Assembly: GCA_934660915.1 (NCBI GenBank)
Contig: CAKUIF010000006.1
Span: 62,001-126,000 of the forward strand
Length of the DNA: 64,000 nt
Reading direction: 5' to 3'
DNA from: an uncultured Olsenella sp.
GTDB lineage: Bacteria; Actinomycetota; Coriobacteriia; Coriobacteriales; Atopobiaceae
The translations under genes and the position numbers were made by a program. Positions 16,492 to 24,587 of this stretch are shown in pieces. The notes under the pieces are model-generated. The model had not been told where the DNA came from and did no database searches. It worked only from the letters and a program-made list of their open reading frames with translations. Numbering within the stretch: position 1 is the stretch's first letter; each line of letters starts with the position of its first letter.

Positions 16492-17484
16492 ATGAACCGC
16501 CCCGCCATCGTCATCGTCACCTTCAAGCGCCAGGAGCTCCTGTCGCAGCTGTTGGATTCCATCGAGAAGTCCAGCGTGGCCCCGTGGCGCGTCGTCGTCG
16601 TGGACAACGAGAACTCCGCGGCGACGGGCGACATCGTGCGCGGCTTCGAGGCGCGCGCGAACGCCCTGTGGGGCACGACCGACGACGACCCCGACGCCGA
16701 GGGCGGCACCTCGCGCGCGGTGTACATGCCGATGAAGGAGAACACCGGCGGCGCCGGCGGCTTCTCGGCGGGCGTGCGCCGCGCCTACGAGCTCGGCGCC
16801 GAGTGGTTCTGGGTCATGGACGACGACGTCGCCATCGAGCCCGATGGCCTGGCCGCGCTTGCGCGCTGGTCGGAGGAGTCCGACGCCATCATGGGCACCC
16901 GCCGTGACTTCGACGGCGGGCACTTCTTCTGGCAGCATCGGTTCTGGACGGGCCTCGCCATCTACAACCCGCTGTCGCGCGACAGCTGGCGCCCCGGCGA
17001 GCGATATAAACTCTGCAATGTCCTGTGCTTCGAGGGCAGTTTCTTCTCGCGTCGCGTGGTGCAGAAGGCCGGCCTGCCGGACCCGCGCTTCTTCATCTAC
17101 CTCGACGACGCCTGCTTCGGCTACGTCGCGAGCAAGGTCACCAAGGTCTACTACGTGCCCGACGTCGTCTTGAGCCGCCGTCGCGAGGTCGCAAACAAAG
17201 AGATCGGATCGGTGCGCCAGCTCAACTCAGCGAGCGACATGACGCGCTACTACATCACGCGCAACCGCGCCTACCTCGCGCGCTACTTCAAGGTCTACGG
17301 CGACTACAACCCCGTGCTCTACGCCGTGGGGACCCTAGCGAACTTCTCAAAGGAGCTCCTGCGCATCCTCATCGTCGACCGCGACCACCTGAAGAGCGGC
17401 TGGGCGCGCCTGTGGGCCGGATACAAGGACTCGCGCGCCATCCTGCACGACCCCGACTGGGCACCGATGCACCCGCTGGACTAG
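16492..17484 (+). CDS. Glycosyltransferase, GlfT/rhamnosyltransferase-like family 2
   Basis: 330 residues beginning MNRPAIVIVTFKRQELLSQLLDSIEKS. The motif WFWVMDDDVAIEPDGL carries DDD, and ENTGGAGGFSAGVRRAYELG is typical of galactofuranosyl- and rhamnosyl-transferases. The C-terminal part has RYYITRNRAYLARYF. The reading frame is open far upstream, but only this start fits the family N-terminus. The RBS is weak. Likely adds a sugar to a cell-wall polysaccharide. Confidence 0.87.
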   Translation: MNRPAIVIVTFKRQELLSQLLDSIEKSSVAPWRVVVVDNENSAATGDIVRGFEARANALWGTTDDDPDAEGGTSRAVYMPMKENTGGAGGFSAGVRRAYELGAEWFWVMDDDVAIEPDGLAALARWSEESDAIMGTRRDFDGGHFFWQHRFWTGLAIYNPLSRDSWRPGERYKLCNVLCFEGSFFSRRVVQKAGLPDPRFFIYLDDACFGYVASKVTKVYYVPDVVLSRRREVANKEIGSVRQLNSASDMTRYYITRNRAYLARYFKVYGDYNPVLYAVGTLANFSKELLRILIVDRDHLKSGWARLWAGYKDSRAILHDPDWAPMHPLD

Positions 17485-17652
17485 CGCGGCGCTTCTTGCC
17501 GGCGCCTCGGTGCCGGACATCGCGCGGCCTCGAAACGCGCCGTGTTCGAGTCCCCGCAAAACATACCCCCACACTCGGTCGCCGCCTTTCCGCAGGCGGT
17601 AGATACTCGCCCGTCGACGGCGCCTCATGTGGGCCGGATGCGCCGCACGCGG

Positions 17653-17658
17653 TACAAT
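17653..17658 (+). promoter_or_regulatory. Candidate -10 box for nfnAB
   Basis: TACAAT lies 82 nt before the nfnA start in a 256-nt gap. No clear -35 is visible. The rest of the gap holds nothing else I recognise apart from short GC-rich inverted repeats. Confidence 0.35.
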
Positions 17659-17740
17659 TACAGAGTTTGGAGCGCGGTACGTCGGTCGTGGGGACCGAAG
17701 CCGCGTCGCATGGCAGTAATAGCAGGAGAGGAGTTCGTTA

Positions 17741-18583
17741 ATGTACAAGATCCTCGACAAGACGCAGTTCTCGGAGAAGGTGTTCAAGTTCCGCATCGAA
17801 GCGCCCGCGATGGCCAAGCATGCACATGCCGGCCAGTTCCTCATGGTGCGCGCGAACGAGACGGGCGAGCGCGTGCCGTTCACCCTGGCGGGCTGGAACG
17901 CCGAGGAGGGCTGGGTCGAGTTCATCTTCATGGTGATCGGAAAGACCACCGAGATGCTGTCCACCTATGAGGCGGGCGACTCCATCAAGGACGTCACCGG
18001 TCCTCTGGGCATGCCCACCGAGATGGCCGAGGGCCCCTGCGCCGTCATCGGCGGCGGCGTCGGCCTCGCAATCGCCTTCCCCGTGGCCAAGCACCTGGTC
18101 GAGACCGGCCACGAGGTGCACGCCATCATGGGCGCCCGCACCAAGGACCTCCTGCTGCTCGAGGACCAGTTCCGCGAGCTGCTCGACGACGACCACATCC
18201 ACATCACCACCGACGACGGTTCCTACGGCGAGAAGGGCGTGGTCACCGCCCCGCTGGAGCGCCTGCTCCAGGACAAGGCCGTCACGCAGGTCTTCTGCGT
18301 CGGCCCCGTCCCGATGATGAAGTTCTCCGCCCTCACGGCCGAGAAGTACAACACCCCCATCACCGCCAGCCTGAACCCCATCATGGTCGACGGCACGGGC
18401 ATGTGCGGCTGCTGCCGCGTCGAGGTCGACGGCCAGACGAAGTTCGCCTGTGTCGACGGCCCCGACTTCGACGCCACCAAGGTCGACTGGAACGACCTTC
18501 GCGCGCGTCAGGCCGCGTACCTTACCGAGGAGGGCCAGTCCCTCAAGGCCTATGAGGAGGCGAACTGCGCATGCCACAGGTAA
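17741..18583 (+). CDS. nfnA: NADH-dependent ferredoxin:NADP+ oxidoreductase subunit A (sulfide dehydrogenase beta-like)
   Basis: 280 residues. An N-terminal FAD domain (ERVPFTLAGW), an NAD(P) domain (CAVIGGGVGLAIAFPVAKHL) and a C-terminal 2Fe-2S site (GTGMCGCCRVEVDG...FACVDGPDF) match NfnA and related dihydroorotate-dehydrogenase electron-transfer subunits. With NfnB it would transfer electrons among NADH, ferredoxin and NADP+, possibly by flavin bifurcation. RBS AGGAGAGGAG precedes the ATG. It overlaps nfnB by 13 nt. Confidence 0.88.
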   Translation: MYKILDKTQFSEKVFKFRIEAPAMAKHAHAGQFLMVRANETGERVPFTLAGWNAEEGWVEFIFMVIGKTTEMLSTYEAGDSIKDVTGPLGMPTEMAEGPCAVIGGGVGLAIAFPVAKHLVETGHEVHAIMGARTKDLLLLEDQFRELLDDDHIHITTDDGSYGEKGVVTAPLERLLQDKAVTQVFCVGPVPMMKFSALTAEKYNTPITASLNPIMVDGTGMCGCCRVEVDGQTKFACVDGPDFDATKVDWNDLRARQAAYLTEEGQSLKAYEEANCACHR

Positions 18584-19977
18584 ATGGTCGTTTTGTCCCG
18601 GACATGAAGTCCCCGCGCACCAAGGACAACGAGGAGCCGGCCGCCGAGCGCGCCTGCGATTTCCGTCCTGTCGATAAGGGCTTCACCGAGGAGATGGCGC
18701 TGGCCGAGGCCGAGCGCTGCATGGACTGCAAGCGCCCGTTCTGCGTCGAGGGCTGCCCGGTCAACATCAACATCCCGAAGTTCATCGAGCAGATCCGCGC
18801 GAAGAACTACGGCGGCGCCCTGGACGTCATCCGCGAGGAGTCCATGCTCCCCGCCATCTGCGGTCGCGTTTGCCCGCAGGAGAACCAGTGCGAGGGCAAG
18901 TGCGTCCGCGGCAAGAAGGGCGAGCCCGTTGCCATCGGCCAGCTCGAGCGCTTTGTCGGCGACCAGCCTGAGCTCGCCTCCAAGCCCGTCATGAAGCCCA
19001 AGAACGGCAAGAAGGTCGCCGTCGTCGGCTCCGGCCCCTCCGGCATCACCTGCGCCGGCGAGCTTGCCCGCAACGGCTTCGAGGTCACCGTCTTCGAGGC
19101 GTTCTTCACCGGCGGCGGCGTGCTCGTCTACGGCATCCCCGAGTTCCGTCTGCCGAAGGCCGTCGTCAAGCGCGAGATCGACGGCCTCGAGGAGATGGGC
19201 GTCCACTTCGAGTACAACTCCGTCGTGGGCAACATCGCCACCGCCGACGAGCTCTTTGAGCAGGGCTTCGACGCCATTTACGTGGCCACCGGCGCCGGCC
19301 TGCCCAAGTTCCTCAACGTCCCCGGCGAGAACCTGCCGAACGTCTTCTTCGCCAACGAGTACCTCACCCGCGTGAACCTCATGAAGGCGAACAACTTCCC
19401 CGAGTACGACACGCCGACCAAGCATGGCAAGAACGTCGTCGTCTTCGGCGGCGGCAACGTCGCCATGGACGCCGTCCGTACCGCCAAGCGCCTGGGCGCC
19501 GAGCGCGCGATCATCGCGTATCGCCGCACTGAGGACGAGATGCCCGCCCGTCGCGCCGAGCTGCACCACGCCAAGGCCGAGGGCGTCGAGGTCATGCCGC
19601 TCGTCAGCCCGCTCGAGTTCGTCGCCGGCGAGGACGGCACCGTGTGCGCCGTCAAGGTCCAGAAGATGGAGCTTGGCGAGCCCGACGAGTCCGGCCGTCG
19701 TCGCCCGGTGCCTATCGAGGGCGCTATCGAGGAGATTCCCTGCGACGTTGCGATTTCCGCCATTGGCACCAACGCCAACCCCTTCGCAAAGAAGATCGGC
19801 GGCAAGATGGAGCTCAACAAGTGGGGCTACATCGTCGCCGACGAGGAGACCGGCCAGACGACCGACCCGCGCATCTGGGCAGGCGGCGACATCGTCACCG
19901 GTGCCGCGACCGTCATCCTCGCCATGGGCGCCGGCAAGAAGGCCGCCGCGTCCATCACCGAGGCGCTGACCAAGTAG
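18571..19977 (+). CDS. nfnB: NfnB / NADPH-dependent glutamate synthase small-subunit-like oxidoreductase
   Basis: 468 residues. An N-terminal domain carries two 4Fe-4S cysteine clusters (ERCMDCKRPFCVEGCPVNINIP and CGRVCPQENQCEGKCVRG). The FAD site is VAVVGSGPSGITCAGELA and the NADPH site VVVFGGGNVAMDAVRTAKRLGA. The C-terminal motif IWAGGDIVTGAATVILAMGAGKKAA is typical. Annotators often call it gltA. The adjacent nfnA and absence of a large glutamate synthase subunit favour NfnB. Confidence 0.87.
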   Translation: MPQVNGRFVPDMKSPRTKDNEEPAAERACDFRPVDKGFTEEMALAEAERCMDCKRPFCVEGCPVNINIPKFIEQIRAKNYGGALDVIREESMLPAICGRVCPQENQCEGKCVRGKKGEPVAIGQLERFVGDQPELASKPVMKPKNGKKVAVVGSGPSGITCAGELARNGFEVTVFEAFFTGGGVLVYGIPEFRLPKAVVKREIDGLEEMGVHFEYNSVVGNIATADELFEQGFDAIYVATGAGLPKFLNVPGENLPNVFFANEYLTRVNLMKANNFPEYDTPTKHGKNVVVFGGGNVAMDAVRTAKRLGAERAIIAYRRTEDEMPARRAELHHAKAEGVEVMPLVSPLEFVAGEDGTVCAVKVQKMELGEPDESGRRRPVPIEGAIEEIPCDVAISAIGTNANPFAKKIGGKMELNKWGYIVADEETGQTTDPRIWAGGDIVTGAATVILAMGAGKKAAASITEALTK

Positions 19978-20013
19978 TTTTTTGGTCGACCGGGGAGCGT
20001 ATCCCTAAAAACG

Positions 20014-20046
20014 AGAGCCGGGACCAGCTGGTCCCGGCTCTTTTTT
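20014..20046 (+). terminator. Rho-independent terminator after nfnAB
   Basis: A perfect palindrome built on GAGCCGGGACCAG and its complement (20015-20040) is followed by six T residues. It closes the nfnAB operon. Confidence 0.92.
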
Positions 20047-20069
20047 GGTGCCTTAACGCCCGAAATCGC

Positions 20070-20192
20070 AAAAGTCGGTGCCTTAATTCGGGCCCCTCGA
20101 GTATCGACGTGGTTTTCGACGACGTTTGCCCAGTTGGCAGTTGTCAAAACGACCTTGATACTCTGGCGATTCAAATTAAGGCACCGACTTTT
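20070..20192. repeat. 123-bp inverted-repeat element (TTAATTCG/GAGTATC family, copy 1)
   Basis: The 19-bp termini AAAAGTCGGTGCCTTAATT (20070-20088) and its exact complement (20174-20192) enclose an inner pair GAGTATC (20099-20105) and GATACTC (20157-20163). The core GAGTATCgacGTGGTTTT matches the core of the element at 30033-30178. It has no coding capacity and looks like a small non-autonomous element or long RNA hairpin between convergent nfnB and pth. Confidence 0.85.
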
Positions 20193-20216
20193 CGAGTTTT
20201 TCGCTCTCGATGCCGG

Positions 20217-20786
20217 CTATTTGGCGCCTTCGGTAAGAACGCGCTCGACGACATCGGCCGCCTGCTGAGCGCATACCTCGAAATCCTCGAGGAAGTTGCC
20301 CTTGAGCTCGCGCAGGACGTAGTCGGCGACCTGCATTTTTCCGGGAGGCCGGCCGATACCGAACTGGACGCGCGCGAAGTTTCGGCTGCCGAGCTTGTCG
20401 GCGATGGAGCGAAGTCCGTTGTGAGCGTTGAGCCCGCCGCCAAGCTTGACCTTTACCTGGCCCGCCGGCAGGTCGACCTCATCGTGCACGACGAGGATCT
20501 GCTCCGGCTGCACCCGGTGCGCCCGCGCGAGCTTGGACAAGGGCCCGCCCGACGTGTTCATGTAGCTCATCGGCTTGGTGAGGATGACCTCACGCGCCTC
20601 GCCGTCGGCGTCGCGCCAGGTCAGCGTGGCCGTCTGCGCGCCCGCCTCGCTCTTCCAGTACCGCACGCCGTGCCGGGCGGCCAAAAGGTCGACGGTCGCG
20701 AAGCCGGCGTTGTGGCGCGTGTGCTCGTATTCGGCGTCGGGGTTGCCGAGCCCGCACACGATCATGATGGTGGCTGCCTTGGCCAT
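20217..20786 (-). CDS. pth: Peptidyl-tRNA hydrolase
   Basis: 189 residues from ATG 20786, with GAGAGGAG upstream. Conserved stretches are VCGLGNPDAEYEHTRHNAGF (catalytic His), KPMSYMNTSGGPL, VVHDEVDLPAGQVKVKLGGGLNAHNGLRSI and FARVQFGIGRPPG. It recycles peptidyl-tRNA. It follows prs on the same strand but is separated from it by a terminator. Confidence 0.97.
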   Translation of the reverse strand: MAKAATIMIVCGLGNPDAEYEHTRHNAGFATVDLLAARHGVRYWKSEAGAQTATLTWRDADGEAREVILTKPMSYMNTSGGPLSKLARAHRVQPEQILVVHDEVDLPAGQVKVKLGGGLNAHNGLRSIADKLGSRNFARVQFGIGRPPGKMQVADYVLRELKGNFLEDFEVCAQQAADVVERVLTEGAK

Positions 20787-20802
20787 CCGCGCTCCTCTCA
20801 GC

Positions 20803-20836
20803 AAAAACGGGGCCGCCCGCAACGCGGACGACCCCG
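20803..20836 (-). terminator. Terminator after prs
   Basis: On the minus strand CGGGGTCGTCCGC pairs with GCGGGCGGCCCCG around GTT, followed by TTTTT. It lies between the prs stop and the pth RBS. Two non-canonical pairs are tolerated in the stem. Confidence 0.8.
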
Positions 20837-20870
20837 CAAAAGTGGACCGGGTAAGTACCCCTACGCCAAC

Positions 20871-21866
20871 TTACAGGTTCAGGTTGCCGCCAAAGATGGT
20901 CGAGACGGGCTTGTTGGTGTAGACGCTGTAGATGGCCTCGGCGAGCTCGTTGGCGATGGAGATCGTCTTGATCTTGGAGCCGGGCTTGTTGGCAGCCTCG
21001 CAGGGGATGACGTCGGTGACGACGCACTCGACGATGGGAGCCTCCTCGAGGCGCTGGATCGCCGGGTCGGTGAAGATGCCGTGGGTCGCGCAGACGTAGA
21101 TGTCGCCCGCGCCCATCTCCTTGAGCTTCTTGACGGAGCCGCACAGGGTGCCGGCGGTGTCAATCATGTCGTCGTTGACGATGCAGGTCTTGCCCTTGAT
21201 GTCGCCGATGATGCCCATGACCTCGGCCTGGTTGTGCTTCGGGCGGCTCTTGTGGGCGATGGCGACCTCGCAGCCGAGGTAGTCGGAGAGCTTCTTTGCG
21301 GCCTTGGCGCGACCCATGTCGGGGCTGACGACGACGGTCTGGGACCAGTCGAAGTCCTTCTGCTTGAAGTAGTCGCCGAGCAGATACAGGCCGGTGAGGT
21401 GCGTCACGGGGATGTTGAAGAAGCCCTGGATCTGGCCCTGGTGCAAATCAACGGTGATCACCTGGTCGATGCCGGCGGCCTCGATGAGGTTGGCCACAAG
21501 GCGCGCGGTGATCGGCTCGCGCGGGGCGGCCTTGCGGTCCTGGCGAGCGTAGCCGTAGTGGGGGATGACGGCGGTGAAGCGGCGGCAAGAAGCGCGCTTG
21601 GCGGCGTCGGCGACGATCAGCGTCTCCATGATGAGGTCGTTGACGTTTTCGCCGGCCATGGTCTGGATAAAGAAGACGTCGTCGCCGCGGACCGACTCGG
21701 TGAAGCGCGCGTAGGTCTCGCCGTTGGCGAACTTCTCGGTGGTCAGGCCCTGGAGCTCCAGGTGCAGGATGTCCGCGATCCTCTGGGAGAGCTCAGGGTT
21801 GCCGGTGCCGGTGTAGAGCTTGATCTCCTTGTCCATGGGCATGGGATCGCTAAGGTTCTCGTACAT
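20871..21866 (-). CDS. prs: Ribose-phosphate pyrophosphokinase
   Basis: 331 residues. Conserved blocks are GTGNPELSQRIADIL, FANGETYARFTESVRGDDVFFIQT, ITARLVANLIEAAGIDQVITVDLHQGQIQGFF, VVSPDMGRAKAAKKLS and the PRPP-binding loop CIVNDDMIDTAGTLCGS. It makes PRPP for nucleotides, His and Trp. The glmU stop is directly followed by its ATG, so glmU-prs are coupled, an arrangement common in Gram-positives. Confidence 0.97.
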   Translation of the reverse strand: MYENLSDPMPMDKEIKLYTGTGNPELSQRIADILHLELQGLTTEKFANGETYARFTESVRGDDVFFIQTMAGENVNDLIMETLIVADAAKRASCRRFTAVIPHYGYARQDRKAAPREPITARLVANLIEAAGIDQVITVDLHQGQIQGFFNIPVTHLTGLYLLGDYFKQKDFDWSQTVVVSPDMGRAKAAKKLSDYLGCEVAIAHKSRPKHNQAEVMGIIGDIKGKTCIVNDDMIDTAGTLCGSVKKLKEMGAGDIYVCATHGIFTDPAIQRLEEAPIVECVVTDVIPCEAANKPGSKIKTISIANELAEAIYSVYTNKPVSTIFGGNLNL

Positions 21867-23258
21867 CTAGATTTCCTTCCTCAGTCGTTCGAGCCTTTTT
21901 TTGGCATAGCCTTCCTTTATGAACTGCTCGCTGCGCTCCACGGCAAGAGCGTCGGCGGGCACGTCCTTGGTGATGCAGGAGCTGGCGCCGGTGATCGCGC
22001 CCGCTCCGATTGTCACGGGCGCGACCATCATCGTGTCGGAACCGATGAAGACGTCGTCGCCGATGGTGGTGCGGCTCTTGTGGACGCCGTCGTAGTTGCA
22101 GGTGATGGAGCCGCCGCCGATGTTGACGCGGGCGCCCATCTGGCAATCGCCGATGTAGGAGAGGTGCGGGACCTTGGAGCCCTCGCCGACCACGGTGTTC
22201 TTGAGCTCGACGTGGGTGCCGATGTGGGCGCCGCGAAGCACGTGGGCGCCGCCGCGCAGGTAGGCGCGCGGGCCGCAGGTAACGTCGTCGTCGATGGTGA
22301 CGTCGGTGCAGACGGTCTCCTCGACGGTCACGTTGTTTCCCACGGAGGTGTTGGTCAGGCGCGTGCTCGGGCCGACGACGCAGCCCTCGCCGACCTTCGT
22401 CTGGCCCCAGAGCATGGTCATGGGAAGGAGCTCGGTGTCGCGGCCGACCTCGGCGTCCGGGCCGACCCAGACGGTCTTGGGGTCGAGCATGGTCACGCCG
22501 GAAGCCATGAGCGCGCGGTTGATTTTTTCTTGCGCGAGGGCCGAGAGCTCGGCCAGCTGGATGCGGGAGTTCACGCCGAGGCCCTCGACGTAGTCGGGGC
22601 AGTGCGTGATGGTGGTCGCGTGGCCGTGGGCGCGAAGGATCTGCACCATGTCGGGCAGGTAGTACTCGTGCTGGGCGTTGTCGCAGCCCACCTCGCCGAT
22701 GTACTTGCAAAGAAGGGCGCCGTCGAAAGCGTAGCAGCCGGCGTTGCACTCCAGCAGGCTGGCGTCCTGCTCGGGGGTGCAGTCCTTCTGCTCGACGATG
22801 CGCTCGACCGAGCCGTCGGAGGCGAGCTCGATGCGGCCGTAGCCGAAGGGGTCGGGCGGGGTCATGGTCAGGACGGCGCAGGCGTGCTCGCCGCCCGCCA
22901 CGGAGTCGGCGAAGGCGCGGATGGTCTCGGACTCGATGAGGGGGAGGTCGCCGTTCAGCACGACGACGGGGCCCTCCGTGACGCCGGCCGCCTCGATGGC
23001 GACGCGGGTTGCGTGTCCCGTGCCAAGGCGCTCGGCCTGCTCAACGCACTCGACATCGGTCTCGGAGGCGAGGTGCGCGCGTACCTCTTCGGCGCCGTTG
23101 CCGACGACCACGATGATGCGGTCGGCCCCGGCGTTGCGCGCGGCGCGCGTGACCCACGAGACGAGCGGGCGATCGAGTAGCTTGTGCATAACCTTGGGAT
23201 GACGGGACTTCATGCGCGTACCCTCGCCGGCGGCGAGAATGATCGCGGTCATGGGCAT
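21867..23258 (-). CDS. glmU: Bifunctional UDP-N-acetylglucosamine pyrophosphorylase / glucosamine-1-phosphate acetyltransferase
   Basis: 463 residues. The N-terminal uridyltransferase shows LAAGEGTRMKSRHPKVMHKL and VVLNGDLPLI. The C-terminal left-handed beta-helix acetyltransferase has hexapeptide repeats and the NIGGGSITCNYDGVHKSRTTIGDDVFIGSDTMMVAPV motif. It makes UDP-GlcNAc for the wall. I place the start at 23258 (MPMTAI) because GGAGG lies 7 nt upstream. Confidence 0.97.
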   Translation of the reverse strand: MPMTAIILAAGEGTRMKSRHPKVMHKLLDRPLVSWVTRAARNAGADRIIVVVGNGAEEVRAHLASETDVECVEQAERLGTGHATRVAIEAAGVTEGPVVVLNGDLPLIESETIRAFADSVAGGEHACAVLTMTPPDPFGYGRIELASDGSVERIVEQKDCTPEQDASLLECNAGCYAFDGALLCKYIGEVGCDNAQHEYYLPDMVQILRAHGHATTITHCPDYVEGLGVNSRIQLAELSALAQEKINRALMASGVTMLDPKTVWVGPDAEVGRDTELLPMTMLWGQTKVGEGCVVGPSTRLTNTSVGNNVTVEETVCTDVTIDDDVTCGPRAYLRGGAHVLRGAHIGTHVELKNTVVGEGSKVPHLSYIGDCQMGARVNIGGGSITCNYDGVHKSRTTIGDDVFIGSDTMMVAPVTIGAGAITGASSCITKDVPADALAVERSEQFIKEGYAKKRLERLRKEI

Positions 23259-23433
23259 GGGTGTGCCTCCAAAAGCAAGAACGTGTGCTTGTCCCAAAAA
23301 ATACCGTTCCTTATCATAGCCCAGACGCCCGCCCGATGGCGCCAACGTCGGCGCGCATTGTTTGGGATGCGTAAAATCCGCAGGATTGTGGGGCGCAGGC
23401 GAGCTGTGGTGGCGGTATGGGCGGGCTTATTGG

Positions 23434-23439
23434 TACAAT
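23434..23439 (+). promoter_or_regulatory. Extended -10 for the tRNA-Gln gene
   Basis: TGG followed by TACAAT forms an extended -10 (TGnTACAAT), 11 nt before the mature tRNA 5' end. A -35 is not evident, as expected for an extended -10 promoter. Confidence 0.5.
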
Positions 23440-23450
23440 GTCGGACGCAC

Positions 23451-23525
23451 AGGGGTATCGTCCAATGGTTAGGACAGTGGTTTTTGGTGCCATCAATGTG
23501 GGTTCGAATCCTACTACCCCTGCCA
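23451..23525 (+). tRNA. tRNA-Gln (anticodon TTG), CCA encoded
   Basis: The acceptor arm AGGGGTA pairs with TACCCCT. The D stem is GTCC/GGAC, the anticodon stem GTGGT/GCCAT encloses TTTTGGT (anticodon TTG), and the T arm is GTGGG-TTCGAAT-CCTAC. Discriminator G is followed by an encoded CCA. The anticodon stem has two G-U pairs. A hairpin terminator follows. Confidence 0.95.
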
Positions 23526-23534
23526 TTCGCATGA

Positions 23535-23573
23535 AAACGGCCGCTCGTCGTCGACGGGCGGCCCGTTGTTTTT
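23535..23573 (+). terminator. Terminator after tRNA-Gln
   Basis: AACGGCCGCTCGTC pairs with GACGGGCGGCCCGTT with one bulge, followed by G and six T residues. Confidence 0.75.
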
Positions 23574-23609
23574 TCCAGTCGCAAAGAAGCGCCGTTTGGC
23601 AAGAAGCCC

Positions 23610-24536
23610 CTACAGCTCCACGCCGTCGAACGCGACGCAGAAGGCGTCGAGCAGCAGCACGGCGTAGGTCTGCGCGTCGCCGATGGTGAAGCTGCCGTTG
23701 GGGTCGGCGCCCACAGGCAGCTCGATGCGCGTCGCGGGCGGGCGCTTGCGCGAGACCTGCAGCGCGGTGCGCAGGCGCAGCGGCAGGGTGTCCACGTCGT
23801 CGAGCGCGACGCTGCCCACGGCGGGCTTTGCCTTGGGGTCGTGCGGCGTGGCCGAGAGCGTGATGAGCGCGCGCACGGCGGGGCTCGCCTCGTCGGCCGT
23901 GTTGATGAGCTCGATGCCGCAGTTGCTGTTGGTCGCCTCGGCGAGGTTGAGGACGCGGCCCGCGACGTTGCGCGAGATCGGGTCCTCGGCCATGATGCCC
24001 AGGCCGATCCCCTCGAGCACGCTCGCGGCGCGCGCGAAGCCCATGGCGCCGGAGGGGTGCGGGCCCGCGGCGGGCTTGCCGCCCCACACGTGCTTGAGAC
24101 GCTCGATGGCGTCGAAGGTGTCCTGGAACGCCATGCCGTCGGCAAGCGCGCCGACGCTCTCCTGGAAGAGCTTGACCGCTGCCTCGGTGTGGACGCCGAA
24201 GCAGCCGTCGGGCTCTCCGCACGAGAAGCCCAGGACGTTCAGGCGCTCCTGGAGCTGGCGCACGTCGTTGCCATGGAAGTTGGGAAGCCGCAGGTAGAGC
24301 GTGCGGTCTCCGAGCTGGTAGCACTCGTCCACGAGCGCGGACCACGTGGGGGCGTCCACCGCCTCGCCGAGGCTGAGCTCGTGGTCGAGGCGGAAGCGCG
24401 CGACGGCGGTGGCGGTGGAGCGGCCAAACGCCTGGCCGGCGAGCTCGCCCTCGTCGATGCGGTAGCCGAGCGACTTCAGCCGCTCCTGGATGTCCTCGAC
24501 CGCGGCGCCCTGGGCGCCTTCCTGAATGGGTTCCAT
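23610..24536 (-). CDS. Protein with two peptidoglycan-binding-like domains, no signal peptide
   Basis: 308 residues. Two PG_binding_1-type repeats are visible at about residues 9-70 (GAAVEDIQERLKSLGYRID...AFGRSTATAVARFR) and 92-150 (VRQLQERLNVLGFSCGEPDGCFGVHTEAAVKLFQ). The remaining ~150 residues match nothing I can name. No signal peptide is seen, so it may be cytosolic, like the two-repeat regulator CwlM of mycobacteria, but no amidase motif is visible. RBS AGGAGAG precedes the ATG. Confidence 0.7.
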   Translation of the reverse strand: MEPIQEGAQGAAVEDIQERLKSLGYRIDEGELAGQAFGRSTATAVARFRLDHELSLGEAVDAPTWSALVDECYQLGDRTLYLRLPNFHGNDVRQLQERLNVLGFSCGEPDGCFGVHTEAAVKLFQESVGALADGMAFQDTFDAIERLKHVWGGKPAAGPHPSGAMGFARAASVLEGIGLGIMAEDPISRNVAGRVLNLAEATNSNCGIELINTADEASPAVRALITLSATPHDPKAKPAVGSVALDDVDTLPLRLRTALQVSRKRPPATRIELPVGADPNGSFTIGDAQTYAVLLLDAFCVAFDGVEL

Positions 24537-24587
24537 AAAAGTCTCTCCTAGTGCGTTGCCGCCTTCGCACGGCGGCGAGTTCGAGCG

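Noticed and set aside
17540..17562. tRNA-like T-arm string GTTCGAGTCCCCGC
   Set aside because: No matching acceptor, D or anticodon stems could be folded around it. It is probably chance in GC-rich sequence.
19644..23180. Long plus-strand open frame opposite pth, prs and glmU
   Set aside because: It crosses an intergenic repeat and a terminator and reads antisense to three well-conserved genes.
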